A stretch of 64,000 nt of DNA, from contig OX596338.1 in the NCBI GenBank assembly GCA_951394405.1, positions 2,294,001 to 2,358,000 on the forward strand, read 5' to 3'. Made by a program: the position numbers and the translations under genes. Each line of letters begins with the position of its first letter. Position 1 is the first letter of the stretch. The notes under the pieces were generated by a model that did not search any database, was not told the DNA's origin, and saw only the letters and a program-made list of their open reading frames with translations. Shown piece after piece: positions 1 through 10,749 of the stretch. The stretch comes from Coprinellus micaceus. Its lineage: Eukaryota; Basidiomycota; Agaricomycetes; Agaricales; Psathyrellaceae.

Positions 1-956
1 GGTGATCATTCACGACCCGGATCAAGTCTAGCCACCACAGACGGTTGCAACATACCGTGACCATCGATTCGCAGTTGTGTGTCCTGGTATTCCAGGACAG
101 ACTCGAGTTCAAGCCAACATCTCTTCGGTAGCTCTCTACATTACGGTTGTTTCGTTGCGTTTCCACAGGACCAGCGCTCCCCCTTCCACCAGGACGCAAT
201 GTATACTGCCACAACCGTGCGCTCAGATCCCAAGAGGCTAGTAGGCACTTACTTTCAACGCGCCCTTCTAAGTGCGAGGAGCATGCCAACCTCTCTCAGG
301 CTGGGAAAGGCCAGTGCAATACCGTGGTTGCAAGCCTTCCTTTAGTAATATTCTCCTTGGAACTAACCTGCTAGGTGTAGGTCACCTCGCTGAGACCAGT
401 AGCCGTAGGCTGGGCCTACCATAGGGTCTAACCATGCACTTGGCCTCGTCTGAAGCTGTGCAAACTTCATTCGAAAGTCTTGGCATGGACTGGGAGTGTG
501 GTAAGGAGTCCGGTGCAGAAATTTGTGGACGGCCCGTCTCATCAAACCTTCGGCCTCCCTGATTATAACTGAGGGGTATCAGTGCAGAGGACCTTATTCG
601 GGACAAATGTTTAAAACACCCGAATAGGTTTCTGGTTCAACAGAGCTTGGACGATGAAGCTCTCCTTCACTTGAGCGGAGCTCATGTATCGCTTGTGATT
701 TTGGGCATTAATGAGGCCGCACCGGGATCCATGAGTGTTCTGGTGCACTGGAGAGCACAGCTAGGAGATGATTCGGAGATGCTGACGGCCACATGCAATC
801 AGCGCGGGAGTGCTTATAAGCACACGTCATTCCGTTTTGTCCATCGTAGCACGAGCCTCGCCACACTAGTTTGCCTCACTGCACCACTCTCATCTGACCT
901 CACTTTCCCTCGTCATTGTTCACCGCGCAGAATCGTCGAAACGCTTACTCGGATCC
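1..956. other. left edge, no gene seen
   Basis: I find no convincing spliced or unspliced gene here. Open frames are short and none carries a recognisable domain. The last part is probably the promoter and 5' leader of the small gene that starts at 957. Confidence 0.4.
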
Positions 957-1631
957 ATGATGGAGAACGCTCTTCACCTTGGATTGGTGGACAACCTCCA
1001 TGCCCTCTCTAGAGTCCCCTCGTGAGTGCCAGGGTCTGTTATCTTGAACAGCCCTCACCCCTAAAGCCGCCTGGTTTCGGCGCTCCTCGTCCCTGAGCTT
1101 TACTGACCTTCTCCCGCTCTGATCTTTCTATCTAGGCTTCATAGCGCCTCTATCAACCCAAAGTTTCGCTCTCTACCTCCCTTGACAATCCCCCTCCATG
1201 GTGCGCCCGGAACGCTCTCCCCGGCGCCTTCGACGGAAGCATCCAGCCCCCCAGAGCCTCTCACATTTGAGAGAGTTGCCACTGCAATCTGCATGTACCG
1301 CGTCGCCTTACTCAACTTCGAAGGTTCAAGTCCCGAGAAGAAGGCAGTGAACGGGAGGGCTCTGGACGAGTGGGTGCAGACCCTTTACGAGATATTCGAC
1401 AGCTATGACCAATTATGTGAGCTATCTCGCCAGTTGGTTGGAGTTTTCCTCAAAGAACTGTACTTCGAATGTCAGTATAGCCATTCTCACGAATGATATG
1501 GACAACTGACCTGAATGTTGACCCTAGCCGCAAAGGAAAGGGCGAGCGTACCAAATCTGCCAACTGGTGACTCATCCGAGCAAGCGTGTCAACCCGACAC
1601 TCAGAACAGAGAAGCGCCCGGGCACGCATAA
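957..1631 (+). CDS. small orphan protein, 3 exons, unknown function
   Basis: Three exons (957-1021, 1136-1470, 1528-1631) join in matching phase to a 167-residue protein. The introns have good signals: GTGAGT...CTAG, 114 nt, and GTCAGT...CCTAG, 57 nt with a branch-like CTGAATGTTGAC. The first two codons are both ATG. The middle (about residues 60-125) looks like a helical bundle, for example around ERVATAICMYRVALLNFEG and DSYDQLCELSRQLVGVFLKE. The tail is polar and disordered. I recognise no family, no signal peptide and no membrane segment. Reading from an ATG through two clean introns without a stop argues that it is real. The exact start is uncertain because the frame stays open upstream. 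Confidence 0.5.
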
Positions 1632-3027
1632 GGGTGCGAGCCGGACAATCATCCCCACACAGAGAACGTCACCCCGATCCAGGGAGGTTGCGGAGGGGCA
1701 GTGGCCGGGAAGGGCTCGCCGACGCAGTAGTGCTCTGCGGAAATCGTAGATTGGGTCCCTTCAAGTTGAGAGTAGGAGTATCAGAGGATTGCATTTCCTA
1801 TTGACTGTACCATCGCTATTCATATGGACTTGCCCTGGTTTGCACTCGGACAATGCTGATACTGGAAATTTCAAGTGCTGAGGGCTGGGCATTTCGACAC
1901 GCAGAAGGTGCATCTCGAGAGCAGCGGGTGGCCACCCACGGCCTCTAAAGTCGTTTTATGGGAGGCCGCAAAGCAGGCGATCTCTACCCGAGTGAGTAAG
2001 CGCAAGGCGCAATTCCTACGAACGCAGAGTGGCGCCCTATCAGAGAGGAGCGGATACATTGGGTCCTTCAATGGGACATTATACTACTCGAACGAAGACC
2101 ATTTGAGGATGATCTCCCGCTCGAGCCTAGAGGTAGTGCCAGGGGTTTCAAATTTCCCCTCCCGCCAGATTGGAACAGAGGCAGGAGCTAGCCCAAGCTT
2201 AGGCATACCCAAAGACTCACATTTCTAGACTTCGTGGCGGGCCCAGAGGTATGGTGAACAGCCCTCGGAGTGGTGGCAGCAAGCCAGTTCAAAGCGAGTC
2301 ACGACTGAGGCACCGTCATACGGTGCAGCGTTCTGGTTCCAAGACTTCGAGCTTTAATTGGCGAAAGGTGATCGCGGGTCTGCCCTGGCGGATACCAACC
2401 ATTGGCTCCGTAGAGAATCTAGAGAGAACGCACTCTAATGGTCCTCAGAGTCTACAGGAGAGCGGAGAGCATGACAGTGGCCCCGTTCGAACCAGAATCG
2501 TCCCTTGACGAGCGCCGGCGCTTCACCAGCATTGAGCAATGAATGGTAACTTGAACTAGGGAGATCCCTCTAAAACCCACTGGCAATCACGGTGTTGGCG
2601 AGAGTGCCCATCGCTTTTTATCACCTCTCATTTCCCGCCGCTACCGGCCCAATTGCGCACCCCAAATAAAGTTATCGTTTTTGAAAGCGGTGGCAGGCGG
2701 AGTTCCAATGCGTTAGGTATGAACTTTTCCGTGCGTCCACATGGACCAACAACTTCTTGGTCAAGGACAGTTCCAGTGACCGCGTTTGGTCAATCGAGCC
2801 CGTTCGGTGGCTCCGCAGAGAGTGGTGGTCTTCGATACCCCAGTTCGTGTGAGAGACTCTCGAGTAGCAGCAACGATCGAAGCGACAAGTTTGACAACCC
2901 AGAGGGCATCGAGCATACTGGATTGTCCCGAAACTACAGAGCAAGCAACGAACAGCGATACAATACGAAGTATCTAGCGTCCTTTTGTCCGTAATTGTCC
3001 GACACGAAGAGAAAAAGATACATACAA
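1632..3027. other. 1.4 kb without a confident gene
   Basis: Three plus-strand open frames occur at 1875-2228, 2251-2508 (true ATG at 2251, 85 codons) and 2653-2994. They are Ser/Arg-rich and could be parts of one disordered protein, but I found no set of splice sites joining them. The 3' part next to 3028 is probably the trailer of the minus-strand coiled-coil gene. Confidence 0.3.
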
Positions 3028-3810
3028 CTACAAGCCATCAGAGTAAGCCAGGAAACGCTCTTGAGAGGAGGATATAATCTCAACGACTTCATCTGGGGAA
3101 GGGAGGAGAGCTGATACAACCTTCAGCGAATGGTACTCGGTCAACCACCACCGCCTGAATTTTGAGGCTTCGCTCTTGAGATCCCCCATTACTTCGGTCA
3201 GCTGCTCCACCTTCTGATTCGCAATTCCCAATAGACTCGTCGAATCCTCGAGCCGTAGCAACTGGGTTTGCGCTACCTCCGCCTCCATGCGAGCGTCTTT
3301 CAAGGCATCGCCCTTGTCTTTCAGCTCTTCCTGGAGTCGAATCTTCGCACGCTCGAGCCGGCGAATTTGGCTTTTCATTTTCTTGACGTTGGTCAGGATT
3401 TCCTCAAGGCGGTGATCCTCTGGATGAGCGATCGTTGCTACTGCCCGGGGAGGCGCAGAGCCAGGAGCGACTTCGCCGTGCTCCGCTCGAACTGTCCCTG
3501 CCGATGATAATGAGGACAATATACCAATAAGAGAAGATCGAGTATTACGGTACTCACCGGTGTCTCCTGCTCGCCCAGAGGGTAATACTCCTTCGTGAAG
3601 CCGTCTCTCTAGCTGCGAGACCCGCCCATTGAGATTCGGTCCAATGAAGGGGTCTAGAGATATCATGTTCCGATATGCCAAAGGTAAGGTGTTGCGCCTC
3701 TGGGACATTCGCCTTTGGGCGCGCCTGTCACACGGGCTATCAGGGGTGTCCGTGGCCCGGAATGGCATCCTCCTCCGATGCCGGAGGGGCGTGTTGATAG
3801 CTTTGGGCAT
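3028..3810 (-). CDS. coiled-coil protein of unknown function, 2 exons
   Basis: Exons 3558-3810 and 3028-3497 are separated by a 60-nt intron (GTGAGT...CGGCAG) and give a 240-residue protein. The intron is a multiple of three and has no stop, so the frame also reads through it; its consensus ends make it a real intron. The N-terminal third is basic and Arg-rich. Residues of about 115-200 form a heptad-rich coiled coil (EEILTNVKKMKSQIRRLERA and following). The C-terminus has a conserved-looking WWLTEYHSLKVV segment. The start is the ATG at 3810, which fits the basic leader. Dimerisation is likely; no function can be assigned. Confidence 0.6.
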   Translation of the reverse strand: MPKAINTPLRHRRRMPFRATDTPDSPCDRRAQRRMSQRRNTLPLAYRNMISLDPFIGPNLNGRVSQLERRLHEGVLPSGRAGDTGEYRNTRSSLIGILSSLSSAGTVRAEHGEVAPGSAPPRAVATIAHPEDHRLEEILTNVKKMKSQIRRLERAKIRLQEELKDKGDALKDARMEAEVAQTQLLRLEDSTSLLGIANQKVEQLTEVMGDLKSEASKFRRWWLTEYHSLKVVSALLPSPDEVVEIISSSQERFLAYSDGL

Positions 3811-4664
3811 GTCGTATGAAGGGAAGGAAAAAGGTAGAAGTTCGTGATACCGACGAAGGAAGTCTGCACCACATACTATACTATATATATCTATCCGTAT
3901 CTTGTCTACGCTGTGCAAGACGCAACGCGACGTCCGTGGCAATCGAACTTCTCAGTAGCGGGATGCTACCACAGCCATTCCGATCGTCACACATTGGAAC
4001 CCTGAACATCAGCTTTTCATCAGCCAACGACAGCGTATACCGTCCTTCGAATTCCCTTTTCCAAAGACCCTGTGCCGGTTATGGGGTGGAACGGCCCGCG
4101 AAAACGAGGGTTGTTGTTCTTGGATGGTACCCTTTCCACAGCATTTCGATTAATTACTACTCTATGGGGCCGGTAACATGAAGACCGTCTATTAAACGAC
4201 GTGAAACGACCGTAACACGTAAAGAACACCGTAACACATAAAAGACCCGTCTCAGAATGGTATGTGACGGTGTATCACATCCATCGCACCGTTCCATGAT
4301 CCCCGCGAGCGACTGTTTTTGCAGAAATTTAATCACGACGCGTCCGTTGGCTGTGTCTGTGTCTCCTCATCGAGCCGGAGTCTATTCAAGAGACTTTTTC
4401 GGTCTTCCTTCATCAACCTTGAGTAGGTCACCGCCGTCCGGCTCCTCATGTTCATAAGGTTCATTACTTATACCAGATATGAGTTCCTGGGAAACTCGCA
4501 CTCGCCAATCTCGAGCATCGCCTTGCTGAGCTGTGTGAAGTCGCTGTTCTCGCATCACTCTGTATCTCGACACTCTCATTCCCCGCGGCGGCACTCTCAT
4601 ATCTATTGGGGAGCGATTCGTCCTATCGCGAGACTCTCCCCGCTGGTGCAAGCAATAGACTCTG
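3811..4664. other. intergenic, promoters of two divergent genes
   Basis: This stretch lies between the divergent starts of the coiled-coil gene and the homeobox gene. No reading frame here has gene-like features. It holds a short tandem repeat at 4209-4246, listed separately. Confidence 0.5.
4209..4246. repeat. two tandem 19-bp copies upstream of the homeobox gene
   Basis: Two adjacent 19-nt units beginning ACCGTAACAC differ at only two positions. They lie about 420 bp before the homeobox start codon. A pair of binding sites is possible, but this is inference only. Confidence 0.45.
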
Positions 4665-6422
4665 ATGGACTCGCGTGTAAGCTTGAATCCGCCGCGATCG
4701 ATTTTTGTCTAGGGCTTACCACCTTTTCGGGGCGAATTGTCGCTCACAGGTTCCAGTCGTACACTCTGACGCCGAGGAACTCGATCGCTCCATAGCGTCC
4801 GAACATGGGCCTCCTGGTCAGTCTGTCGTTGCGCAACCCCGGGTTGTGAGGCCAAACGCACGATCCGAGGTCGGAGGGTCTCAACAAATCCAAGGAGCCA
4901 CGTCGCTGGTCTCACAAGACTCTGTCCAGGGAAGTGTGCGGCGCAAGAAGCATAGGTCGTCTCCCCATCAAGTCGACGTCATGGAAAAAATCTTCGCCGA
5001 GGGCAGGTACCCCTCGACTCAACTACGGAAATACACAGCAGAACATCTTGGGCTGGGAAAGCGGCAAGTCCAGGTCTGGTTTCAAAATAAGTACGTTTGC
5101 GTTACCACACACGACGAATCCATAAATTGACCTATTGGATTGGATTAGGCGCCAGAGGACCAAGGAACTAGAGGCCCAGAATGCCCAGAATGGCCCAAAT
5201 CAAATGACGTTCGTGTCGAGCTTTGCGCCGAGCTCAGTCGATCCAGTCAGTCAGTTTAGCCTCTACCCCGTGGCTCGAAGCCAGACCTCTGCCAGTGCGA
5301 GCAATAGCAGCCTCGGTACCGAATCTGATGATGGTTCCGAATCGAGGTGGATTGCCCCGTCTCGATCGGATGGGATGCATCTGATCCCTAGTGCTCAGGC
5401 AATGACGTCAGCTCTCTCCTTCGAGCAGACTGCCCCAGCGCCCTGGGAGCGAAGCTCACAGTCTCCCGCCCACCATCGCCGTCACGACGAGGCTCCAAGT
5501 TCTTCCTCTGGCGCCGGATCGAAAGGTATGCACATTCCCTCGTCTTTTCCCGTTTCCTCTGGCTTACTTGCTATCTACATAAGTCATCTGGATCCCGTGT
5601 CACGACCTCAACATAGGCAACTGGCGCTCTCCCCGGGGGTTAAAGCTGATTATGGACCAAGTTCAAAGGAGACTAGGCTGGCTTATTGAAGATGGCGGGG
5701 TACAGTATCTCATGGATATCTCGTTCGACATTATAGTCAACTCGGAGTTTCACGGCCCTTCCGATCGCCTTCCGACCAGCGGTTCTGTCGATGAGGTGTC
5801 TGCTTCTGCCACTTTTAATCTCACCACTCCTCCCCAGTTCTTCTCTCGATTGGCATCTATTGACTCACGCCACCACCGTTGGGGAAACGTCCGGGACTGG
5901 ACGCGTAACCAAGCATCCACTACTCTTCGTCATCATTTCCAGGGTCCGCTAGGGTCGATCGGGCCCTTGGTGAATGCTGTCAACGCCGATCGCGCAGAGC
6001 AAAGTCGAGCGCGACAGATCCCTTTTCAGGAGCACGTACGCCCACCTGCGCCCACAGGCAGCGCCTTCACTCATACTCGCGATTCCGCGTTCCAGAACCC
6101 GAATCCCTTCGTCTACTCCCCTACTCCCATCCCCTTAACGTCCTACGCTCCGAACACCGACCCTTATGAGCAACCCACCCTCCAGCACATCGGCCTGACG
6201 AATCGCGCTGTCGACGTGAGCCACCCATTCCTCACTTCCGGGTATGGTTCTGGTTCAAGTGCAGGGCAAAGCCTTTATTCGATGCCCGTCCACCAGCCAT
6301 ACCCTGTAGCCTCCAGTTCAGTATCTTCAGGAGGGAATTCTCGCCGAGGAGCGCCTTATGAGTTCCATGCGCAGGACTACATGGGTATGCCTGGCTCTTC
6401 AAGTCGTCGGGATAGGCCTTAA
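4665..6422 (+). CDS. homeodomain transcription factor
   Basis: Four exons (4665-4676, 4750-5090, 5149-5525, 5584-6422) give a 522-residue protein. A typical 60-residue homeodomain (no TALE insertion) starts near residue 75 with RRKKHRSSPHQ. Its recognition helix, VQVWFQNKRQRTK, is rebuilt across the 5091-5148 intron and keeps Asn51 and Arg53. The start needs a 12-nt first exon (Met-Asp-Ser-Arg) followed by a 73-nt intron; the longer exon has no ATG before the homeodomain. After the homeodomain and a Ser-rich spacer comes WIPCHDLNIGNWR, followed by a compact conserved-looking block of about 50 residues. The remainder is Ser/Pro-rich. It is a nuclear DNA-binding regulator, comparable to the fungal Hom developmental factors. 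I do not assign it to a mating-type HD1 or HD2 class. Confidence 0.85.
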
Positions 6423-6772
6423 TTCAATGATCAGCTGGTGGTTTGTGGGCGTTGTTTGTTGAGGGCGACATGTTTCTATCGGACCCTTCGTGGACTCTCA
6501 GATACTATCTCAGTTATATTTTCTCGATTCTTGACTTCTATCTAAACACGGACGTCGTTTCGGATCTTGGACTCGGTCTGGACTCTCAATGATCTTCTAT
6601 TGTACCATGTGCGCCGGCTCGCAGGATTGGACCTTGGGCAGTCATCTCTACGCCTGTCAATGGTATGTAGTTCACAGTGTAAATAAATTATACGCCTATT
6701 TTCCAAATAGTGGAAAGGTCGTCTTGCTCATTTGAGTACTCGCCTCTGACCTAACCAGCATTCAATAATACG
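6423..6772. other. 3' flank of the homeobox gene
   Basis: This is AT-richer sequence with AATAAATTA near 6682, compatible with a polyadenylation region. No gene is seen. It ends at the target-site duplication of the next element. Confidence 0.4.
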
Positions 6773-7926
6773 GGATAATGCTATTCGACAACCCCCCTTG
6801 TTGGCGGCAACCCGGGTTGCCCTCAAATTCGTTTAATTTTGCTATTCAGCAACGGGGTTGCCTATTCGGCAGCATTACACCTGCCGGCTCTGCCGGAGAA
6901 TTCCGCCCCCGCCCCGCGCTAAGTCGCCTCGCCCCAGCGAACTTGTAAATAGCGAAGGCGGCCGCGAATTTTGGATTCCCCGTGTGCGCGCTACTCCTGC
7001 GTCACTCAAAGGCTAATATAGTATGTTTTCCTTGAAAGGCTGCAGGCTGTAGGGGTGGTTTAGCACTGTTTGGCTTGTTGAGCGTCACGGTCTGGGCCGC
7101 CGTCGAAATCGTACGGAACTTCAGCGTATGGGCGACGGTACGAACAAGAAAACTTCTCCTTCATTATCAGACTAGCCCACATGCTACTTAATGGACACGG
7201 CATTGAGAGCGCCTTCCATCCTTCCTGGCTATTATAGATAAGGGCCACTATGCCCGATCGCGAGAACCCCTCGCCGTCCACTGGTGATCGTGGCTGCCCT
7301 TCCAGATCCCGGTTCGCCTCCTGTATTCCATCAGTAGTAGGATCGCTACTGCGCATTGAATATTTATATATTTATTTTCTATAGATACCACAGGTGTGTA
7401 CAAGGGTTCAGTTCGCATTTAGGCTTGGCTCTTAGCTCAAGGCACTTTGACCATGTAGGCCAGTAGGCAACCAGTAGGTTGAAGATCTATCAGATGTTCA
7501 TTGAGTTGGAACATCGTTGGTGTCCCCTCAGCCATTAGTAGGTTCTCGCAGCATGTCACGGTCCTAGCCCACAAGGTTGATTGCGCCCAGTGGCCTTGAG
7601 GCTTGCACACTGCTCAGCACTTACAATGTGAGACTTCTGTTGCACTGGCCCACCTCATTTCCTTTGGAGTGGCGTTGATGCACCCTACAGAATAAAAAGA
7701 ATTGATACCACATTTCTCATAAGTGAGTGTTGGAGCGACTCCAACGCCGTAGTGCCCGGTGAGTCGAGCTCAGCTTCGAGTTAGCGCCCGTGGGCGGACC
7801 TTGAAATTTGGCGCTGCGCTCGGCACCGACGGCATCAGCAAGGGGGTTGCCATATAACATAATTCATGAGCGGAGGTCGCAACCCGGGTTGCTGGCAGCA
7901 AGGGGGGTTGTCGAATAGCATTATCC
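6773..7926. mobile_element. 1.15-kb non-autonomous DNA transposon-like element
   Basis: The two ends are inverted repeats of 48 bp (6773-6820 and 7879-7926) that match at 45 positions. They begin GGATAATGCTATTCG and end in the palindrome GCAACCCGGGTTGC. Further subterminal GGCAAC/GTTGCC motifs lie inside both ends, near 6850 and 7845. The right flank reads TTCAATACG; the left flank reads TTCAATAATACG, which is the same 9-mer with three extra bases. That looks like a 9-bp target-site duplication, as made by Mutator-like elements. The interior has no transposase frame; its longest frame, on the minus strand at 7060-7356, is not recognisable. This is probably a non-autonomous element moved by a transposase encoded elsewhere. 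Confidence 0.75.
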
Positions 7927-8510
7927 TTCAATACGATCCTCGGAAGCGTCTATGCCCAGTGTGCATGACGGACAAAGTTGGCCTGACGCATGGGAATGTT
8001 CCGAGTAGCAATCATTCTGAATCGCCGTTCCGAGCCATGATCACTGCTTCTTGGCTAACACCTCCACACACTACCTCCACACATGATATTCGGATTCCTC
8101 TTTGGAAACACGCTTCGAGCTCGAGAACACAGGACTCGGCCTGATGCGAATGGTGACGCGACTCCTTCGACACGACCGCTATTTTGGACGAGCCAGCGCC
8201 TCGGCGATCTCCTACTGCAAGATACCCACCCAATACCGTCGGAGCGGATCTGGATTCAGACTATCAACCGTCCGATGGAGGGTCAGCGGAAAACGGTCGA
8301 AATGGTGTCGCGCCCAGCCCGGGAGCATGAGAAGTGCTCAGTCGGCAACGAGGAGAGGAAGAGGACGTCATGTTCGGTGAGACATACGCTTTTACTCTTC
8401 AAGGCCTAAATATTTAGTATCGAGTCCAGTCGAGCACCCACTGGCAAGCCCAAACCTAATTCCTCTATACGCGCACAGACCCCATCGAGTCGGAAGTCGC
8501 GCGAACGGCC
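7927..8510. other. intergenic, nothing recognised
   Basis: Between the transposon-like element and the decayed Sds3-like locus I see no gene. Some of it may belong to the 5' part of that locus, but I could not align it. Confidence 0.35.
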
Positions 8511-10424
8511 GTGCCTACGCGCAGCGAGGAACGTGAATCTACTGCCCCCCATCAACCTCCACCAGCCATGCGTGGATCAGCATTATCCTCAGACCCCTCA
8601 GGTCTCTCCCTCCCTCCTCCGCCCCAGCCAGCCCCCAGCCGCTCAGGGGTTACCGCAAGCCTCGACAAGCAAGACTGCCCCACCGTCCATCCAAGACGCT
8701 ACAGACCACCAAACAGCACTGGGGCGGGAATAGATCCAGACCCTGAGCCCTCCGAACCCACAAAGGACGAGCAGGAAACCGGTGGCCACCGCCAACACCA
8801 CCGCGACAACAACTAACAGCAGTCGACCAGTCCCGACGACAAAGAAGACCGAGAGGACGAGGACGGGGGCGCTCCTGATACGGACGAGCGGCCACCACCA
8901 CCGTCGCGCAAGGCATTCAGGACGCGGAGGCGCAAACCGAGTAGTATTGTTCCTGGCCCGATGTGAGGTTGGGCGAGCAAAGAGCAAGGGCCTTGGAGGT
9001 CATGGAAGAGGAAGAGCTCTCCCAGCAACGAGAAGAGGACGGAGGAGAAGAAGAGACTTAGCCTCCGGGAGCCACGGAAGAGAACGAGGATGAGACGCGA
9101 CTTCTAGTAAGACATTCGTTCTATTCTTCGTGGACAGAGTCTTGACATGGAGTATCACAGAACCTCCCCGAGTCCGCAACACTAAACGCAACTCATCCAT
9201 ACGTGCCCGCAGACGACTTTGAAGACGAAGAAGATCCTCCACCACCCAAATGGGCATGTCAACAAGACAAGAGAAGTGAAGCCCTAGCCCAAGATGAACG
9301 GTACTCTTGATTCCACCGAGGACGACGATGAGTCGACCTTCGTCGCTATCAAGCCTGCACTGTCAGTTATAGCAACAGGTCCTCAAGCTCCGGCTCTCTC
9401 CCCCGGCCGAGCTTCCCCTGTCGAACCCCTGTTGAGAGGTAGGATTCATTCCGGAGCCACCAAGGCCACTCCCGATGCGGCCGTATCTCCAACCGACAGC
9501 CCTCTGGCCGATAAACGATCAGCAACCCTTCAGCCGCTTCTTCGCGTGAACTCCGGTGAAGTGACCCCCTCGCCTTCCGCCAAGGACTCCGAAGAGGAGG
9601 AAGAGGAGCCGAGGATTTCGTTGGCTGCGGTATCCAGGCATCGGCGAGCCTGCGATGTCGACGTTGAGGGTGATGGGCAAGGAGAAGGAGAGCCCAACGA
9701 CGAAGACCATGACTTGAATGACCCGGAGTCTGATTTGCACCCTGCGCACCGCGCTGAAGCACTCGATGTCTCGGCTGCTACTGAGTTGAGGTGGGCGCTC
9801 CTTCGGGAACGCGTCTATGTGGAGAAGATGGAGAGTCTAGCCTGGGAGGAAAAACTGGTTAAAAAGGTTCGTCATGGTGTCTCCGCGTTTCATTCCGCTC
9901 TAACGATGCTCTTGCAATCGTTTACAGGCACACCCAGAGATGATTCACCTTCTGGGTGGTTGGCTTCCAGGATATAGGCGCCTCAAATTGGCCCACACGA
10001 AACCCGTGCACGGAGTCGCCAACGTTCAAGAGAGGCGCCGCGATGGGAAGCATGCCACATGTTCTTGGTGGGAGGTCAGTCGCGCCGTTCACTACTCGCT
10101 GTTTTGTGGCTCATGTGCTCCGCTTAGTGCGAGCGCGACCCCCCTCAAACATATATGGTCTCTGAGGCCAACGGAGGGCGACGGTTGGACTACCCCGACC
10201 GATCCATGGAACTCGCTAGCCCCGAATCGACCACACTTTCAACCACCGACGCTGCCCGGGACCTCGAGTTTCTAATCCAAAGCCAAAGACGCACCAACTA
10301 CGGAAGTCGAGAGGGCCGCCACAGTAGCTACAATTCTCCGGCGACTTATCACCAGGCTCCCGAAGCCCAATACCTCATCCGGTGCCTCGACCCGGCCAAC
10401 GACCCCGCGCGCCAAGCAGTATGA
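8511..10424 (+). pseudogene. decayed Sds3-like gene, copy 1
   Basis: Pieces of a Sin3/Rpd3 corepressor subunit of the Sds3 type can be read in order. There is an acidic segment near 8838-8965 and another at 9294-9868. The helical core follows as LLRERVYVEKMESLAWEEK, then across a 59-nt intron (GTTCGT...TTTACAG, 9869-9927) as AHPEMIHLLGGW and HATCSWWE. After a further gap comes MVSEANGGRRLDYPDRSMEL (10155 onward). Known Sds3 proteins carry a GTHPE-type motif, a WSWW-like segment and an ET/EANRKRR-like helix in this order, which is the basis for the call. The segments lie in shifted frames, lack a coherent start and contain stops between them, so the gene is probably dead. A very diverged, heavily spliced live gene remains possible. 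Confidence 0.55.
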
Positions 10425-10749
10425 CTGTGGGGCATTCTCACCCCGACTCATCCTGATGGCCCGTCTCATTCTATTCAAGGCCCAGGGCGTCCTCCCAGCC
10501 ACCACTCCCACTCCTCACATCACTAGCACCGCATGAGGGTGACCAAGGCGGGAATGACGTCCTGCGGACGCTATACTCCCCGTCGGGTCAACCCAGCGCC
10601 CAATGGTGACAAACGTCGGGATAACACTCCGACTCCTGGGACTTGGCTTGGCCTGGGATGGGGATGGGATGCCTGCGTATACCTGCTATTTCAAAGTACG
10701 ATCAGTAGGAGGGGAGGATGCGACGGACGAGACGGCGCAGATTGAGAAG

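Noticed and set aside
4705..4749. Continuous frame at 4705 as the N-terminus of the homeobox protein
   Set aside because: It has no ATG, contains a branch/acceptor region, and splicing from 4676 to 4750 gives an ATG start in the same frame.
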